From positions 1 through 6,218 of the forward strand of contig JANYBI010000277.1 of NCBI GenBank assembly GCA_025360875.1: a stretch of DNA of 6,218 nt, in the 5' to 3' direction. The notes beneath the pieces are model-generated. The model did not search any database. It saw nothing but the letters and a program-made list of their open reading frames with translations, and had not been told where the DNA came from. This document shows, one piece after another, positions 6,138-6,218 of this stretch. The position numbers were made by a program, and so were the translations under genes. This DNA is from Lentisphaerota bacterium. GTDB taxonomy: Bacteria > Verrucomicrobiota > Lentisphaeria > Victivallales > GWF2-50-93. Position 1 is the stretch's first letter. The number at the start of each line of letters is the position of its first letter.

Positions 6138-6218
6138 GAAAAATCAGACCCTAAATGCCAACTTACGCATTGATTTTATCTATGATAAAATATTTATAGA
6201 TCCTTTTATTTAGCGTTA
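6138..6218. other. AT-rich downstream flank with a small hairpin
   Basis: No gene is visible in these 81 bases. ATTTTATC (6173-6180) and GATAAAAT (6184-6191) are perfect 8-base inverted arms with a 3-base TAT loop. A competing pair ATCTAT/ATAGAT (6178-6183, 6196-6201) overlaps it. The stem has only one G-C pair, and the next T-run (TTTTATTT, from 6204) starts about 12 bases after it, so it is a poor intrinsic terminator. TTGATT (6170-6175) with TTTATA (6193-6198), 17 bases apart, could be a weak promoter for a gene beyond the window. I cannot decide between these. Confidence 0.35.

Noticed and set aside
1..6218. CRISPR array, tRNA/rRNA, transposase or attachment site
   Set aside because: I found no regularly spaced repeats, no cloverleaf or rRNA sequence and no transposase or integrase motifs on either strand.

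Overview
The window is a bacterial accessory region that looks like part of a defence (restriction-type) locus. All genes lie on the + strand and use the standard code. Two starts have strong Shine-Dalgarno sequences (AAAGGAG and TAAGGAG). Sampled rows give middling G+C (roughly 45-50% in the methyltransferase and kinase genes, nearer 27-45% in the Fic gene). No rRNA, tRNA or housekeeping gene is present, so I cannot name a lineage beyond Bacteria.

Layout: (1) bases 1-1073 are the 3' two-thirds or less of a type I-style adenine-N6 DNA methyltransferase (HsdM family), cut by the window edge. (2) A Fic-domain protein (1073-2194) starts inside the methyltransferase stop codon (TAATG). (3) A 108-base AT-rich gap (2195-2302) carries a perfect 18-bp palindrome, a second related inverted repeat and a pair of direct repeats, which look like operators or a promoter. 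(4) A 91-residue ORF (2303-2578) holds only the first half of an HsdR_N-type nuclease-like domain. It breaks off before the E-x-K strand and overlaps, in another frame, (5) a protein of about 1,193 residues (2556-6137) made of a remnant N-terminal segment, a degenerate kinase, a second kinase that keeps its main catalytic residues, and a C-terminal P-loop NTPase with a cysteine cluster. (6) The last 81 bases are AT-rich and contain a small hairpin.

How they may work together (inference): a modification methyltransferase marks self DNA. The tandem kinase-NTPase resembles PglW-type NERD-kinases of BREX/Pgl and the kinase/ATPase components reported for the methylation-associated defence system (MADS), and would sense infection or signal. 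The Fic enzyme could add an AMPylation arm. No specificity subunit, translocase or complete nuclease lies in the window, so the system is incomplete as seen.

The most interesting point is the junction near 2556-2578. A plain one-base frameshift does not restore a complete domain in either frame. The data fit a deletion or recombination scar that joined the start of an HsdR_N-type gene to the remainder of a NERD-kinase gene. Whether the kinase is still made is unclear, because no in-frame start has a convincing ribosome binding site.
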